Shown here: positions 48,454 through 60,010 of the stretch, one piece after another
How the letters are laid out: every line of letters begins with the position of its first letter
Numbering within the stretch: position 1 is the first letter of the stretch
NCBI GenBank assembly: GCA_034008185.1
Contig: CM067084.1
Coordinates: 7,521,385-7,585,384, forward strand
Direction: 5' to 3'
Length of the DNA: 64,000 nt
Source: Gorsachius magnificus
Taxonomy: Eukaryota; Chordata; Aves; Pelecaniformes; Ardeidae
Program-made: the position numbers and the translations under genes
The notes under the pieces: model-generated
What the model was told of the DNA's origin: nothing
The model's database searches: none
What the model saw: only the letters and a program-made list of their open reading frames with translations

Positions 48454-51400
48454 TATGTATTAATGTATGTGTGTCTGTTACTGTTTCTTTGAGGTGTTTC
48501 AGCATCCTTGATGCTGATAACTACTGCATTTTAAATCATGTCCTCCACGTTTTTTTTTCAATCAAATAAAAGCATTTATTTTTAAAGGTGTTTTCTACTA
48601 AATGGGTAACCAGATGGAGGCTATGTCACAAGCAGAACCAGCCAACTCCTGCCTAAAATGTGCAGGGCATACTTTGAACTGGTGCTTGCTCTTTGATTTG
48701 CTTCCTATAGCTTACTAGGTACCGGAAAAGACCTAGCTGTCATCAGCTTTTCCACCTAAGGTCTGAAACAGGTAACTTGATAAATTCAGGGAAAATGAAG
48801 TGACCGAGAATCATCTGTAATGTCGTTTCCAGCGATAACTGTAGTTAGGCTTTCCATTTTCCCAAGGTAAATTTTTCCCAAGCGTACCTGTTGAATCTGC
48901 TCGTATCTTCTGCCGCACTGGCAGAGCTAAAGCAGGCGCGTGACTGACTTTATTGATTCCTGAGATTGTGCAGTTGCTCTGTTTCCTGTTTTATGGTGGG
49001 TTCTTTTTCTGCATTAAGTTCATATGTAAATGGGGCATCTTTCATATGATTTTGGAAGTATGCAACCAGCCATGCAGTCTCAAAGAAATAGCCAGTTTTC
49101 GATTTATATTGCTGTAGGTCTTTATTGGCTTTGATATCTTCCTCCTTATAAGCACCTTTCTGTCAAAGAAACAGAAGGCAGCTTTCTTACTCCCCAGCCA
49201 TCCTGCAAAGTCCTGCATGAAATAGTCTCCTGTAGCCCACAGGTCTCAAAACAGTAATTCAGTCAAGAGCACAAATTCCACTCTTAACCCAGTGTTTCTC
49301 TTACCCTGATGTTGACAACCCCTTTGGGGAATGACAGTGAGGAGACTGGATGGCTCAAAATATTATTGGTGGGCTGCTGAAGGTCTGGCTGCAGTTTTTA
49401 TAGATTCATGAGGGAATTGGCCATGGACTCTCTATTAATCTTCTATTTATTCATCCTGGGGATGAATCCCACAGCTAATGTTGAAGAGTTCAGCCCTCCA
49501 TTTAGCCAATTTGGTCAAAGGCGGGCTGGTGGCAACTGAAAGCTATGACCAGCTGGTGGCTATACCCAATGGTAGCTTGTGAAAATTGCTTTAGTGGCCT
49601 CAGTCCAAATTTTACTGACAAAATGTCAATATGTCAAAAAAAATTCCTCAAAAATAACTGCTAGCTGAAGGTTCAGGGGCAACCAAAGGTTTAAAGACAA
49701 GAAGGGTGGACTTGTGTCCTCCCTAGAAGTATTCCCTCTACACCAGCAATGAGGTGCAAAGGGGCACGTTTACGTTAGCACCACCCAGGCTGTCAGTAGA
49801 GAACTTCTGTCCTCAGAAATACCAAATTGAGTTCATATGAATTTCCCACTCTTCCGAAACCACTTTCCCACCAGGCAGAAGAGATCAGAAAATTAAACAG
49901 CATTCCCTCCTTCTCACATCTCTGCTGTTTGTAAGCACTGTGCCTGTCATAATGTTCTCAGGAGGTTTCCTTAACCGTAATGTCTCTTCTCTGCAAGCAG
50001 CTGCTTCCTCTTTGCACAAGAGTTCTTGGAGAATTCTTTCACTTATCAAAACTAAAGCACTGAAAAGCTGGTAAATAACTATGTTCTATTGGGAAGATGA
50101 AATCCCACTGCAGATGGACAGATTTGCTTAACCTATAAAATAATTCTGGAATAACTATTGTTTTGACAAAATTCTAAAATGTAACAAAGTTGGATTGTTC
50201 TTGGCTTCTCCTAATTTGCTTACTTTGGGGTTATAGCTGACCCTCAATATGCACATGTTAGTCCCATTACTGTTACCAAGAGTTAAATACACACACATAT
50301 CTAAGATAGGCTCGACCATTTACTCTCAGCGTTCCAAGGTCAGCTGAAGTCTGGACCTTTTACGTTCTCGATGCCTCGCTAATTGAGAACAAAGCTTATG
50401 CAAGACTTCCTTGGGGAACGTGGGGTCTGAGGTTTTTACAGTCCACAAGGCTAAAATTCAAATATGAACCACAGCTGTTTGGATAGAAGTCTTGGACCTC
50501 TTTGTTTTGAACTATAGTGACCTGCTCAGTGTGAAACTCTGAAGTCCCTGCACAGCTAATGACTGGGACGTGAAAATTGCCTGGCAGGCAGACCTGGCTA
50601 AAGTTACCAATTTATAGTGCTCTGGGATTTGCAGGTGGAAGGGCTGTTCTTTCTCTTCCTCTGCCCCGCCCCCAGCCCCGTTTCTATACACATCATTTTA
50701 TGCGTGTACGTATATGCATATGTGCAGATTTGAATCGATGTTCACTGTCCAACCGGCTGACCCAATGTTCTTGCTGTAGATGGTAAAGTTCCTCCCTTCT
50801 GCCAAGTACAGGTATTTTTATGAGTCCCTGGTAAGAGGTAAAATAAGAAGGGAAACAGAGTGTGGGATAAACTCGTCATTCAATTTAAGTAGCGAAAGAC
50901 CTCCAGTACCCGACACTTTTAAATACATTCTATATACCTGTGCTAGTGCCTGTATTTTGAAGTATATAATCCGTATAAAAGTGCCAGTTAAACCTTCCCT
51001 TTGATTTAACTGCAATTACACAAATATTTGTCATATCAGCACTGAGTAATTTGGCAGGACTGAGACACGATAGTTAAACCTATTTAAACGGGCTGGTAGT
51101 CCACCTTCTGGTGGCCGTTGTGGCTTGCATGGGGTGATAATCTCTGTGGAGGCTGCTTGGCTGATGGTGTTTTTCTTGAAGTCAGTGATAGATCATCTTA
51201 TAACCCCTTTATATTTGGAATCCAATTCCATTATCCTCTTTTCAAAAATTGTGTGTATTCTCTATGTTAATGCCTGATCGCAGCACGACAAAGCATATCT
51301 TGATCTGTTTTGAGCGTCTGATTTTTCACGTTGATTTTGCTGTTGCAAAGCACATCAAATACTATGGGAAGACTGTGGAAAAAACGCAATTCTTTATCTA

Positions 51401-52390
51401 GGGATATAATGAATATCTTTGTGCATCCCAGATGATAGGAATTCCAGCATTCATGCTTACTATAAAATATAGCAAGGAAAGGCTAAGTAAATTCTGTTTG
51501 TTCTAATACGGAAATGATTTTGACTGCATCTTTGGCTTTGCGTGACATGGAAACTGGTGATTGTTTACGCTTTGCTACTTTTTTTGGTCTGCATTAATAT
51601 CCCACATGAGAAACAAATTTTTCTCTAGGAACAAAATGTTACTTTTTTGGGACTGAGCTCTAATTAGCTGGGTAGTACGTCTGTTTCTTTTCAGCTGGGA
51701 AAATGCAATGCATATAAAATCCAGATGGATAGCACATGATGCTGGAACAAGCCAGGCCAATCAGCCACATCACTTGATTAAAAGAAACCTGTAAGAATCT
51801 AAGTAAAAACCCAAACCCAACAAGATACTAAGAGCAGCAAACTGGCTGCAATGTGGGATTTCATCATAGCTCTGAGCTTTTCTCATGCCGATCGGCTTCC
51901 CCACACCCTATTGAAAGGTAACCTGCACTTGTGTTTAAATTAAACTTGTGTAGGATTTTGTCATTAAGACCCTGAATACCAATGGTGGAAGACATGCGGT
52001 AAGCAGGATGGGGAGGAAATTCATCTTCAGACGACGTCAGGCCACGAGGACACCAGCTTTAGGGCCACGGGCTCCTTGAAGGAACTCGGCTGAGAAACGC
52101 AACAGAAATCCACCCCGGCATGAACCATAGCATCGCAGACCAGTTCTTTTTGCGTGGATTTTGTCCGTGACTGAACAGTCTGTCAGAGCCCAAGTAAGGA
52201 CATTTTATGGCAATTACTCACAGCCTTGCTGGGTGCAAAAGCTCCTGAGTATCCTGGGGTTTCACCAGATTTGGGAGTGAGATTTTCGGAGAGATCTAAC
52301 ATGGGCTAGGAAGAAGGCTGAAGGAGAGGCAGGCAGGCCTTGTGGTGGGATGGAGCAGCATCTGGAATCCCTATGGACAACTGCAGGAAT

Positions 52391-52456
52391 GTTTATTATT
52401 CTTTGTTTATTATTTTGAGTGTGTGCTCTCTCCCTCTTCCTCTCTTTGCCTCCCTT
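52391..52456. repeat. 14-bp duplication next to a pyrimidine tract
   Basis: GTTTATTATT occurs at 52391-52400 and 52405-52414. A T/C-rich tract follows from about 52426 to 52456, with a single G near its end. Confidence 0.75.
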
Positions 52457-53228
52457 TGTTATTTGTGTAAGAAAATTCCTCTAGGCATATAAAGTAAGTC
52501 ATCTGGAATTGTGCAACTCCTTCTGCCAGGAAGCTGGAAAAGCCCCTCTCCTCTGCAGAGAGAAAAATAATACAGACTCATCTCAACCGTCGAGAAATTA
52601 CAGAAATACAGCATTTGTCCTTGGGTTACACTTATATAGCAAAGGGCTGTGGCAAATTATTGTGCTTCTTATGGTTAAAAAGTCTGCTTTTATCCTGTCC
52701 AAGGTGTTATGTTGATTTAAAACTTGAGAAATAATTTGTACATTTTAAAATAAAGCATGCAAAGTGCATTAAAAAGGCTCAGTGTCAAAGCTGTTTTTTC
52801 TGCCAGCGGGTGCAGGGAAGGAAAAGGAAATGAGCAAGGAGAGAGGAGCATCTTTACAGCCACGTGGCTAGTGAAATTTTCTATTTATTCTTTGGGGAAA
52901 AAGCAAAGTAACTGCAGAGCTGCTGGTTGGATAGGTGCCGGTACTATTTTTATTGGCAGGCAAGTCTGAGTGGCTGAAAGGTGGTCATTAACACCCTGAC
53001 ACAAAGTGCTGACAGGGCGATTATAAGATTAACACCCTATGTTATATTAACAGTGTCAAAACCTCCCCTCACCTGTCAGTGAGGAATAATGGCATGAAGG
53101 AAAACATTATGGACATACTGAGGTCTTAACAGGAAAATGCCACGCAGCCACTAACTTTTTCAAATTGGTGACCTACTAAAGCCCAGTAAAATGAAAGGAC
53201 ATAATTTAAATGATAGTTTCCCCAAATT

Positions 53229-53241
53229 AAAAAAAAAAAAA
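53229..53241 (+). repeat. poly(A) run, 13 nt
   Basis: Thirteen consecutive A residues. The opposite strand yields a phenylalanine run at the end of a short open frame. Confidence 0.85.
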
Positions 53242-55520
53242 GAACACAAAATCTGAGCCGTCAGGCTTACTTCCTCTCTTGTTGACGGCTTTTAGACCTG
53301 ATCTTCCTGGGAGGGGGTCTTTCACAGCTGATGCCACTAGACTTTTGGTTTGAGATCTTGGAAAGTCAGGAGTTTCCCTTAGGACTTGATAAATTTGGCA
53401 GACAGAACTTTTCTGGAGAATCTTATTGCTGATATGCAAGGCAAAGTTTGACTAGGATCTTCCTGTAAGTTCCCTGCTTATCCCAGACAGCACTAAAACC
53501 TGGTTTCATCAGCAAAAGCCTCAGGACCCATCTGCTCCCTGTTCAGGGCAAGAGGAAGGGCAAACCCCTGAGCACAGCTTCAGCTAAGCTGGTTTATACT
53601 GCCCAGCCTTCTGCCATTCTGCCAGTTTGATCAAACAAAATAAGCTAAGGCAGAAAGTTCTTCCTGTAGCGCTAGGCCTACGCCTTCATGGGTAAATAAT
53701 TAATTCCTGTGGCAAGGCTGTAGATGGGAGCGGGGCAAAACTGCCCCAGAGGTTGCGCCTGCAGGGGACCCCAGGCCCATTGCCCCTCTCTGCTAACGTG
53801 ATCTGGGCTCTGCTGAAATTCCCCATTCTGGGCTGTTTTTATTCCCTCCTGCTGTATGTGCTCTGTAACTTCAGTGATACGCCATATGATTTCTTTACCT
53901 TCAGGTTTCCAGGGTGCCTACCTTCATCTTGTCCAAGTTTTGACAGCTCATGCCTTGTTTCTATATGTGTTTTTTTTTAATTATATACGATGTTGGTATA
54001 TTCTATATGCTATATATTTTTGCCTGTAAGTTCTATAGGTAGAATGTATGATGTATATCCTTAAATATACTTCAGTTTCTAAACAGGATCAAGATATAGT
54101 CAAAGCACCCCAAATGCCAGGAAGTGTTTATGTGTTGCATAAGAAAAGTTCAGTAGTTTTAAGTAAGACTTTTGGGATTTTCAGAGAGATGCAATGGCAT
54201 CATATTGTGATAGCTTGAAGTTTATTGAAACCCCTCAACAAGGCATACATAGTTAACTTAGGACGTGTTACAAATGACTAAAGTACCATCTCAAAACTTC
54301 AAATGTCTCGGAAACAGATCTGACGGAAGCCTTTAATAACTGAACGAGGATAAAGGATGGATTTATGACTGCTGTTTACTTTGAGGGCTGTTGGGAGCCA
54401 ATGCAAAAAATTCACAAACACTTTCAGAGCTTCTGTTACATGAACCCTGTAATGGAGTAGTTATTCTAGCAACTGGTGAGAATTGCCAAAGGTAGGGATT
54501 TTCCAATAAACAGGATTCTACACTTAGGAACAACCTGTTAAAGTATTCGTATGTGTAATTTTATTACAGCATCTGCTTTGGCTGAAACCTCGGTCTCCAG
54601 GGCAATTCTGAACTTTCAAGTCGTCTATAGAATCAAGTGTTTTCATCTACATATCTTCTTTACTTCAAAAAAATGAAGAATGACATAATTCAGATAAAAT
54701 TATGTTTAATCATGTTTTATTAATTATATTCATGCAGGTTTCCATGCTGACAAGAGGCTCAGAATAATTTCTGAAATGTTAGAAATGCCTTTAGAGATTT
54801 TTGGCATTTCGCACGACCTGATTTTCCAAAACAAGGAGAAGACAAGACACGCTGGCAAGACAGCTGGGTATTCAGTGTCTGATGTATAATAAGGTCAAGT
54901 GGCCACTGAAAAGACACTCAAGTAATGAGGTCTTGCCTACGTTTCAGTTTTCTGGGAATTTAAGTGATATAGAAAAGCTTTGTTTACCATGTGAATGGCA
55001 TCATATTGCTCTCCATTGGCTTTAGCTGTAAAATGCGTAACTACACTGTTTTAGCTGTTCAGCAAAGATGTGTTTCACTCTGCTTTATGTCACTTTTACT
55101 AACAGCCCCGAGGTACTTCGTGGGAATGCCGCATCCCATTTCTCTCTCTCTGGCAGTAAGCAAAATTCCTGTTTCATAGGAAAGGGAAGATGGGGTGGCT
55201 CTCCTGTCTGAAGGGCCTCTCTGTCTGTGGGGTTAGATTGGGACAGGCTCTTCCAGTGTTGCTTCTGCTGGGGAGCATCAAGAGGGATTACAAGCTTGGT
55301 AGAGCTAAAAATCAGCGATCAGCACATGCCACAAATTCGCTGGCTCCGAGCTCTGAATGGGAGAAGAGCAACAGGCTGTGTCTGCTAATCCTTATCCCTT
55401 TCTTCCTGCATGTCGTCCGTGTGACAAGGAGCAACCATGGGTCACATTCTGCCCCGGCCCCAGCCCTTCTTTCACGCTTGCAGATCAAGACACACATTGG
55501 GCAAAGCCGGGGTGGCGGTC

Positions 55521-55532
55521 AACAACAACAAC
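55521..55532 (+). repeat. (AAC)4 trinucleotide repeat
   Basis: Four AAC units lie in a locally CpG-containing stretch. Too short to be a useful microsatellite. Confidence 0.75.
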
Positions 55533-55785
55533 GAAAAGCCGCAACACAATGAAAGCCACCAAATCCTTAAGGAACGATGAAATCATGGATAGATGTGAAA
55601 GCAGGAGGAGAACCACCTCAGACCTGATTTACAAAGGAGTAAAGGCATAAGAACTGCCCTTCCCTGACCACTAAAGGGAGAACTTCATCAGGGTACGTTT
55701 GTGCCGGAAAATGGAAGCTCTTGCACGTCAGTCGTGCTGGAGTGCCAGAAGCTTTGCTGTAGTCATTTGGGTTTGGATGAACAAG

Positions 55786-55807
55786 GTGTGTGTGTGTGTG
55801 GGGGGGG
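55786..55807 (+). repeat. (GT)n microsatellite joined to a G homopolymer
   Basis: About seven GT units run into eight G residues. The following 40 bases are T/G-rich. Likely length-variable. Confidence 0.88.
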
Positions 55808-56109
55808 TTGTTTTGGGTTTTTCATGGGCTTTTTTGTTTTTTTCTTTAACTTAGCATGGCATTTCTCTCTGGTTGGCAGTTTGTGAGCGCTACTACCTGA
55901 ACACTGGAATCGTTAAACTTAGGTTCCCTTGTGTGCCTTTGCACACCAGGCAGAATATGAATATACACTCCTGAAGTCAAGTTCATGCTCCTGCAGCCAC
56001 TCTTCAGCCCGGTCAAAAAGAAAAAAAAAGGAATTTTAAAATGGCCCAGTGTAACTGAGCATTGTTTTAGCATTATGTGACAAGCAGTAAATAATCTTAG
56101 TGTTTTTTT

Positions 56110-56125
56110 AAAAAAAAAAAAAAAA
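56110..56125 (+). repeat. poly(A) run, 16 nt, preceded by T7
   Basis: Seven T are followed by sixteen A, which forms a partial AT inverted repeat. Confidence 0.88.
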
Positions 56126-56366
56126 GCCATATATTGTATCTTTGCTTCAGACAGATTGCTGAGTGACTTAAAACCCACCTACAATAAAACCAGAATTCCT
56201 CCTCCTCCTGAAGCGGCACGTCTCTGTTGTTGGGTGCACAGAAACCCCCTCTTCTGCGGTCCCTCCGGCATTCTCGATGTGCAGTGTTCTTTATAGCTAT
56301 GTGTACTTTATCAGCTATAACATATGCATATTGTCCCTGTTCTCCAAAGGGCAGAAAATGGAAGGT

Positions 56367-56450
56367 TTTATTTCCATGTATTTATTTCCATGTATCTATT
56401 TCCATTTATCGTTTTCCATCTACTTGTTTCCATTTATCAATTTTTATTTC
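56367..56450 (+). repeat. 14-bp minisatellite, six copies
   Basis: Six units of 14 bp start at 56367, 56381, 56395, 56409, 56423 and 56437. Units 1 and 2 are identical (TTTATTTCCATGTA); units 3 to 5 keep TTTCCAT or TTTTCCAT with progressive changes; unit 6 is the most diverged. Because 14 is not a multiple of three, all three plus-strand frames pass through the array and remain open, which produces three overlapping repetitive open frames that are not genes. Confidence 0.93.
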
Positions 56451-57325
56451 CAGCAGGCTGGAACATGAAGTGCAGAGATATGTGTGATGTGGGCAGAGTT
56501 CCACATGTGCTGGTTTTCCCAGAAAGGCAGTGTGTGAGTGATCAGCAATAGTCCTAGGAAGAAATGGGGGGTAAATATTGCTGTAGGTGCAGGGAAAGAA
56601 GTAGAAATCACGTACTCTGCGTAGTTAGCATCCATGCATTAGTCCTGATGTAGGGTATACTTTATCAGCTTCTGCCACCATTGTCCAGTGGAAGTTTTGA
56701 ATTAATCCCAATTTATTTACTTTTAGAAAGATAGGAAAAATGTGAAATTTTCTGTCCTAGAAATGTTGGCCGGTGTTGTGCGAGGTCACCTATGTGCCTT
56801 AAGAAAGCAGGGGGAGGAAGTGGAACAGAGCCCGCAGATAAGCCACATCGCAACACCAAAAGCTGTTGTCTACCTTCCTGTCCTATCATCTGCACTGCTT
56901 TGCTTTCCTTAACATATCAATAGGGAAAGATGGATTTTTAAGGCATTTATAGCATAGTATGCAGAAAAACACTCCACTTTTTTCACCTCTTTCAAAAATA
57001 CTTCAGTGCAATAAATATTTGGAGACCCTTTTTTACATAGTTGCTTTAGGTGGATCAATTTTATTTTTTTCCTCTTTACTTTCCAGGTTATTTTAAGCAC
57101 ATAAAGAGAAGGCTCCTGCTGTCCTTTTTATACTTAAAAAAACCCCAAACCAACCCTTACATATATCAGTGACATCACAGCAAATTGCGATCACAACAAG
57201 AAAGCAAAAGAATTCCTGCTTAGACTATTGCAGTTTGGAGAAGACTCAAAACTGGACAAAGTATTGAACGGTGCCTACTGTCAGCAGGTGGCTTTTGCCA
57301 AAAGCACATAAACCTTCCCAGATCC
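56451..57325. other. single-copy non-coding sequence
   Basis: Nothing recognisable is seen between the minisatellite and the CpG cluster. Short overlapping open frames only. Confidence 0.6.
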
Positions 57326-57523
57326 CGAGCGGGAAGTTCACATCATCAAACACGTCCCGCAAGCATCGACGGGCAAAATTCAAGCGCCACCTCCGGGACT
57401 GTTTGGCGGCACAGCACTGCTGACACCCACTGCATCGTACCAACGCAAAAATGGCTGCATGGGTGCCTGCCCCAAAGACGTTCCCCTCCCCTCTCTGCAG
57501 GCTGAAGGCTACGTTGTGTGGCG
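57326..57523. other. CpG cluster, about 14 CpG in 200 bp
   Basis: Fourteen CpG dinucleotides occur within about 200 bases, far denser than the CpG-depleted surroundings. The segment lies in a 103-codon minus-strand open frame (57246-57557) with no recognisable domain. It is too short for a formal CpG island. It could be a weak regulatory element, a young insertion not yet decayed, or part of an unrecognised exon. Confidence 0.55.
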
Positions 57524-58462
57524 GGCAAACTACTTCCATACTTGAGGAAAGGAACAAAGCAAAGAGCCTGTGGTAGTGCTGTTGGCTTTGCTGCTATTTG
57601 TTCATTATTGTTGGTCGGGATTTATGGGTGTTTAGAACAAAACAAGCACTGGTTTTGAAAGGCTGCTTAATGAAAGGAACAAGTTTCGACTTTATTCCCT
57701 GCCTTCATGCGATCAGAGGTTATGTTTATTTAGAAAGCTAACATTTATACAGATTATGCACTCTCAGTGGTTCCATGCCAAAAAATACACAACTAAAATG
57801 GGTCTTTCCATCTTTCAGTTTTGACCTATGATTGTTTTTACAGGAACTGGATCTTTTCAGCAATAGCCTCTGGTAGAGCAAGGGGAAAGCACGGCACCTT
57901 GTGCAGCAATCTGCAAATGGTGGCTTGAGCAAAAGGCTATGCAAGATGCATCGAATCACTCAACTGCCCCGAATACCATTTGATTTGGGTAATTGCCAGT
58001 GAGAGCAGGAGGGATCATCAAGCAAAGCTGCATGATAGGGGGGAAGGCCACTGGTTTCAGGAGGTCAAATTCTATGCAATGTGAGACTTTGATGAAGCCA
58101 CCCAACAAACTTTTCAAAGTATTCAAAACAGTAAAATAAGAATTATCAGGGATGGCAAATTGAGCTGGAAAAGTCAATGAATAATCATTCGAGTTGTAAA
58201 TATGGTTTTGTTGTATGTGCTCTTCATTATCCTGCTCTTGAAGGTGTTTGAAATATTGCTGATGTGTGAATGAGCAGGGCCCTAAGAAAGTAATGTTTGT
58301 CTCATGTTTGTACGCAGGTGTGTATTTAAAACGCTTTTAAAAAATCCACTCAGCATAAATGGAAAATTATTATGCTCAGAAGGATCTACCTGGCCACTGT
58401 CTTTCTATTTAGAGATTATCTTTAGGTGTAAATATCCAGCCTGATAAATGCTGTCTTCATCA
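57524..58462. other. single-copy non-coding sequence
   Basis: No gene, RNA or repeat recognised. Short open frames only. Confidence 0.6.
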
Positions 58463-58463
58463 G

Positions 58464-58680
58464 ACATTAGGAAAAATTTTTTCAGTGAAAGGGTTGTCAA
58501 GCATTGGAATGGGCTGCCCAGGGAAGGGGTCGAGACCCCATCCCTGGAGGTATTTAAGAGCTGGGCAGCCGAGCTGCTTAGGGACAGGGTTTCGTGGTGG
58601 GATGGCAAGGTTAGGGTAATGGCTGGGCTTGGTGATCTTAAAGGGCTTTTCCAACCTAAACAATTCTATGATTCTATGAT
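58464..58680 (+). mobile_element. 5'-truncated CR1 LINE, 3' end
   Basis: About 215 bases match the CR1 3' UTR: the 'ATTAGGAAAAATTTTTT' start region, 'GGGTTGTCAAGCATTGGAA', 'CATCCCTGGAGGTATTTAA' and 'GATCTTAAAGGGCTTTTCCAA', then the terminal repeats ATTCTATG ATTCTATG. The coding part is absent, which is typical of CR1 because most copies are severely 5'-truncated. Good preservation suggests a younger insertion than the 8.6-kb copy. The word CATCAG flanks the element on both sides (58458-58463 and 58682-58687) and may be a short target-site duplication, though CR1 usually leaves none or only a very short one. Confidence 0.95.
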
Positions 58681-58889
58681 CCATCAGTGAGTAAAAACGA
58701 TACAGACTGATGGGACTAGAGAGTGCTTGAAAGCTCTGTTTTTTCTCAGCTGAATATCTGTCCTAGGAGACCATGGGCTTCCTATGGAACCATTCTACAA
58801 ATTAAGAATGTATGAAAAAAGAAACGTCTTTCAGCTTTCCAATATTTTTCCAGCTGAAGAACAGTGACAAAGCTTAAGGCTGTGATTCC

Positions 58890-58905
58890 CCACACACACA
58901 CACAC
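58890..58905 (+). repeat. (CA)n microsatellite
   Basis: About eight CA units. The most regular dinucleotide repeat of the window and a candidate length-polymorphic marker. Confidence 0.88.
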
Positions 58906-59292
58906 ATTCTCACACTTTCTAAATGTTTTCCAACTGGCAAAACAGTCCGTGTTACTTGATGTTCTTTCCTGCTTTTAGAAAGAAAGTAAGTTTAAAGAAC
59001 AGGAAAGCCCTGTTTGAAAACAGTGCTAGTATTTCTCTGTTTGGAGCTGGTTTTGGAGAAAAGAGTAGAAGTGAATTATTTTTCTTTTCATAACTATGAA
59101 ATGAAAAATTCACCAGTTCAGGTAACATCCTCCTCTGAAACATCTTCCCAAGCTTACCAGAAGCATATTTTTAACTTACACTTATTTTTCACTCACCTTT
59201 ATGCCACACTCTTTATTTTAGCGAGTCTGTCTTACAGAGTCACAGTCTCCCAACCAATTTTTCTGTATTTTCCTTTAGATAGAGATCTGTAG

Positions 59293-59308
59293 GCTGATTT
59301 GCATCAGC
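59293..59308. repeat. 6-bp-arm inverted repeat containing an octamer word
   Basis: GCTGAT and ATCAGC flank TTGC, so the POU-type octamer ATTTGCAT (59297-59304) sits across the loop. A short structure that could be accidental. Confidence 0.6.
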
Positions 59309-59583
59309 AAAGTCTTCATTAAAAAGGATTAAGCATGGTTAAGTGCCACGGCTCCTCAAAAGAAAGCGAGGCTAAACACCATGCACCTCGTCTGCATTGA
59401 TAGTGACAACCCAAGCGTCCTAATTCGGGTTTTTTTTGCCTCCCATACATCAGGAAACGTAAAACTTCCATAATACAGCACAAATTACCACTTCAGCAGG
59501 TGAGTAAATAATCAGTGTTGACTTCTTCCCTGCACAACATTTACCTCAGGGTTGTGTGTTGGTGGCATAAAATGTGCTGCAAC

Positions 59584-59643
59584 GGGGGGCAGGAGGCTGG
59601 GGGTGGCCTTGGCTCTGGGGATGCTGGGGCTGGTGGTGCTGGG
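59584..59643 (+). other. G-rich patch with relaxed quadruplex potential
   Basis: G runs of 6, 5, 4, 4 and 3 residues occur at 59584, 59599, 59617, 59626 and 59641. The loops between them are 9, 13, 5 and 11 bases. The canonical loop limit of seven is exceeded, so any quadruplex would be a long-loop type. Confidence 0.6.
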
Positions 59644-59755
59644 AGGCACCAGCCAGCTTTTCCTCATGGTCAGACATTCCCGTCTTTCCCCCGTTCCATC
59701 TCAAAGACAAGATTTACGCGCCTAACTCACTCTGTCTCATCTGTTTCAGTAATTA

Positions 59756-60010
59756 AAGGGAACCTATAGGAAAGATGGGGACAATCTTTTTAGCAGGGCC
59801 GGTTGTGACAGGACAAGGGGTGATGGTTTTAAACTGAAGCAGGGTAGGTTTAGACTGGATATAAGGAAGAAATTCTTTACAATGAGGGTGGTGAAACACT
59901 GGAACGGGTTGCCTAGAGAGGTGGTGGAGGCCCCATCCCTGGAAACATTCAAGGCCAGGTGACCTCTAAAGGTCCCTTCCAACCCAAACTATTCTGTGAT
60001 TCTATGATTC
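59756..60010 (+). mobile_element. 5'-truncated CR1 LINE, 3' end with internal deletion
   Basis: About 255 bases match the CR1 3' UTR: 'CCTATAGGAAAGATGGGGAC', 'GGACAAGGGGTGATGGTTTTAA', a 'TTAGACTGGATATAAGGAAG' stretch, 'GTGAAACACTGGAACGGGTTGCC' and the end 'GGTCCCTTCCAACCCAAACT' followed by ATTCTGTG and ATTCTATG. Between AGGCCAGGT (ending 59960) and GACCTCTAAAGG (from 59961), about 75-85 bases of the CR1 consensus are missing. In intact copies that part carries the 'GAGCAACCT' and 'TTGGACTAGAT' words. The variant text suggests a different CR1 subfamily from the copy at 58464. Confidence 0.95.

Larger units (their letters stand above)
48454..56366. other. single-copy non-coding sequence
   Basis: No coding exon, RNA gene or recognised transposon. 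Present are a small CpG cluster at 52032-52166, a 14-bp duplication and pyrimidine tract near 52.4 kb, poly(A) at 53229-53241 and 56110-56125, a (GT)n/G8 tract at 55786-55807, and a palindromic word CCACC-x4-GGTGG at 51101-51114. Open frames up to 120 codons (55190-55552 plus) are unrecognised. Confidence 0.55.
58681..59583. other. single-copy non-coding sequence between two CR1 copies
   Basis: No gene is seen. It contains a (CA)n microsatellite (58890-58905) and a small hairpin GCTGAT-TTGC-ATCAGC (59293-59308) that spans an octamer word ATTTGCAT. Confidence 0.6.

Noticed and set aside
51098..51118. CCACC-TTCT-GGTGG as a second CTCF site
   Set aside because: On the minus strand it reads CCACCAGAAGGTGG, which lacks the GGGC half of the CTCF core. 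It is noted only as a short palindrome.
55665..55678. CCACTAAAGGGAG as a CTCF site
   Set aside because: An A replaces the essential G after the CCACTA core and the final C is missing.
7108..59304. Several octamer words ATTTGCAT (7108, 7985, 20494 reverse, 30344, 42352, 45467, 59297) as an enhancer cluster
   Set aside because: They are spread over 52 kb, and the number is not far above expectation for an AT-rich sequence of this length.
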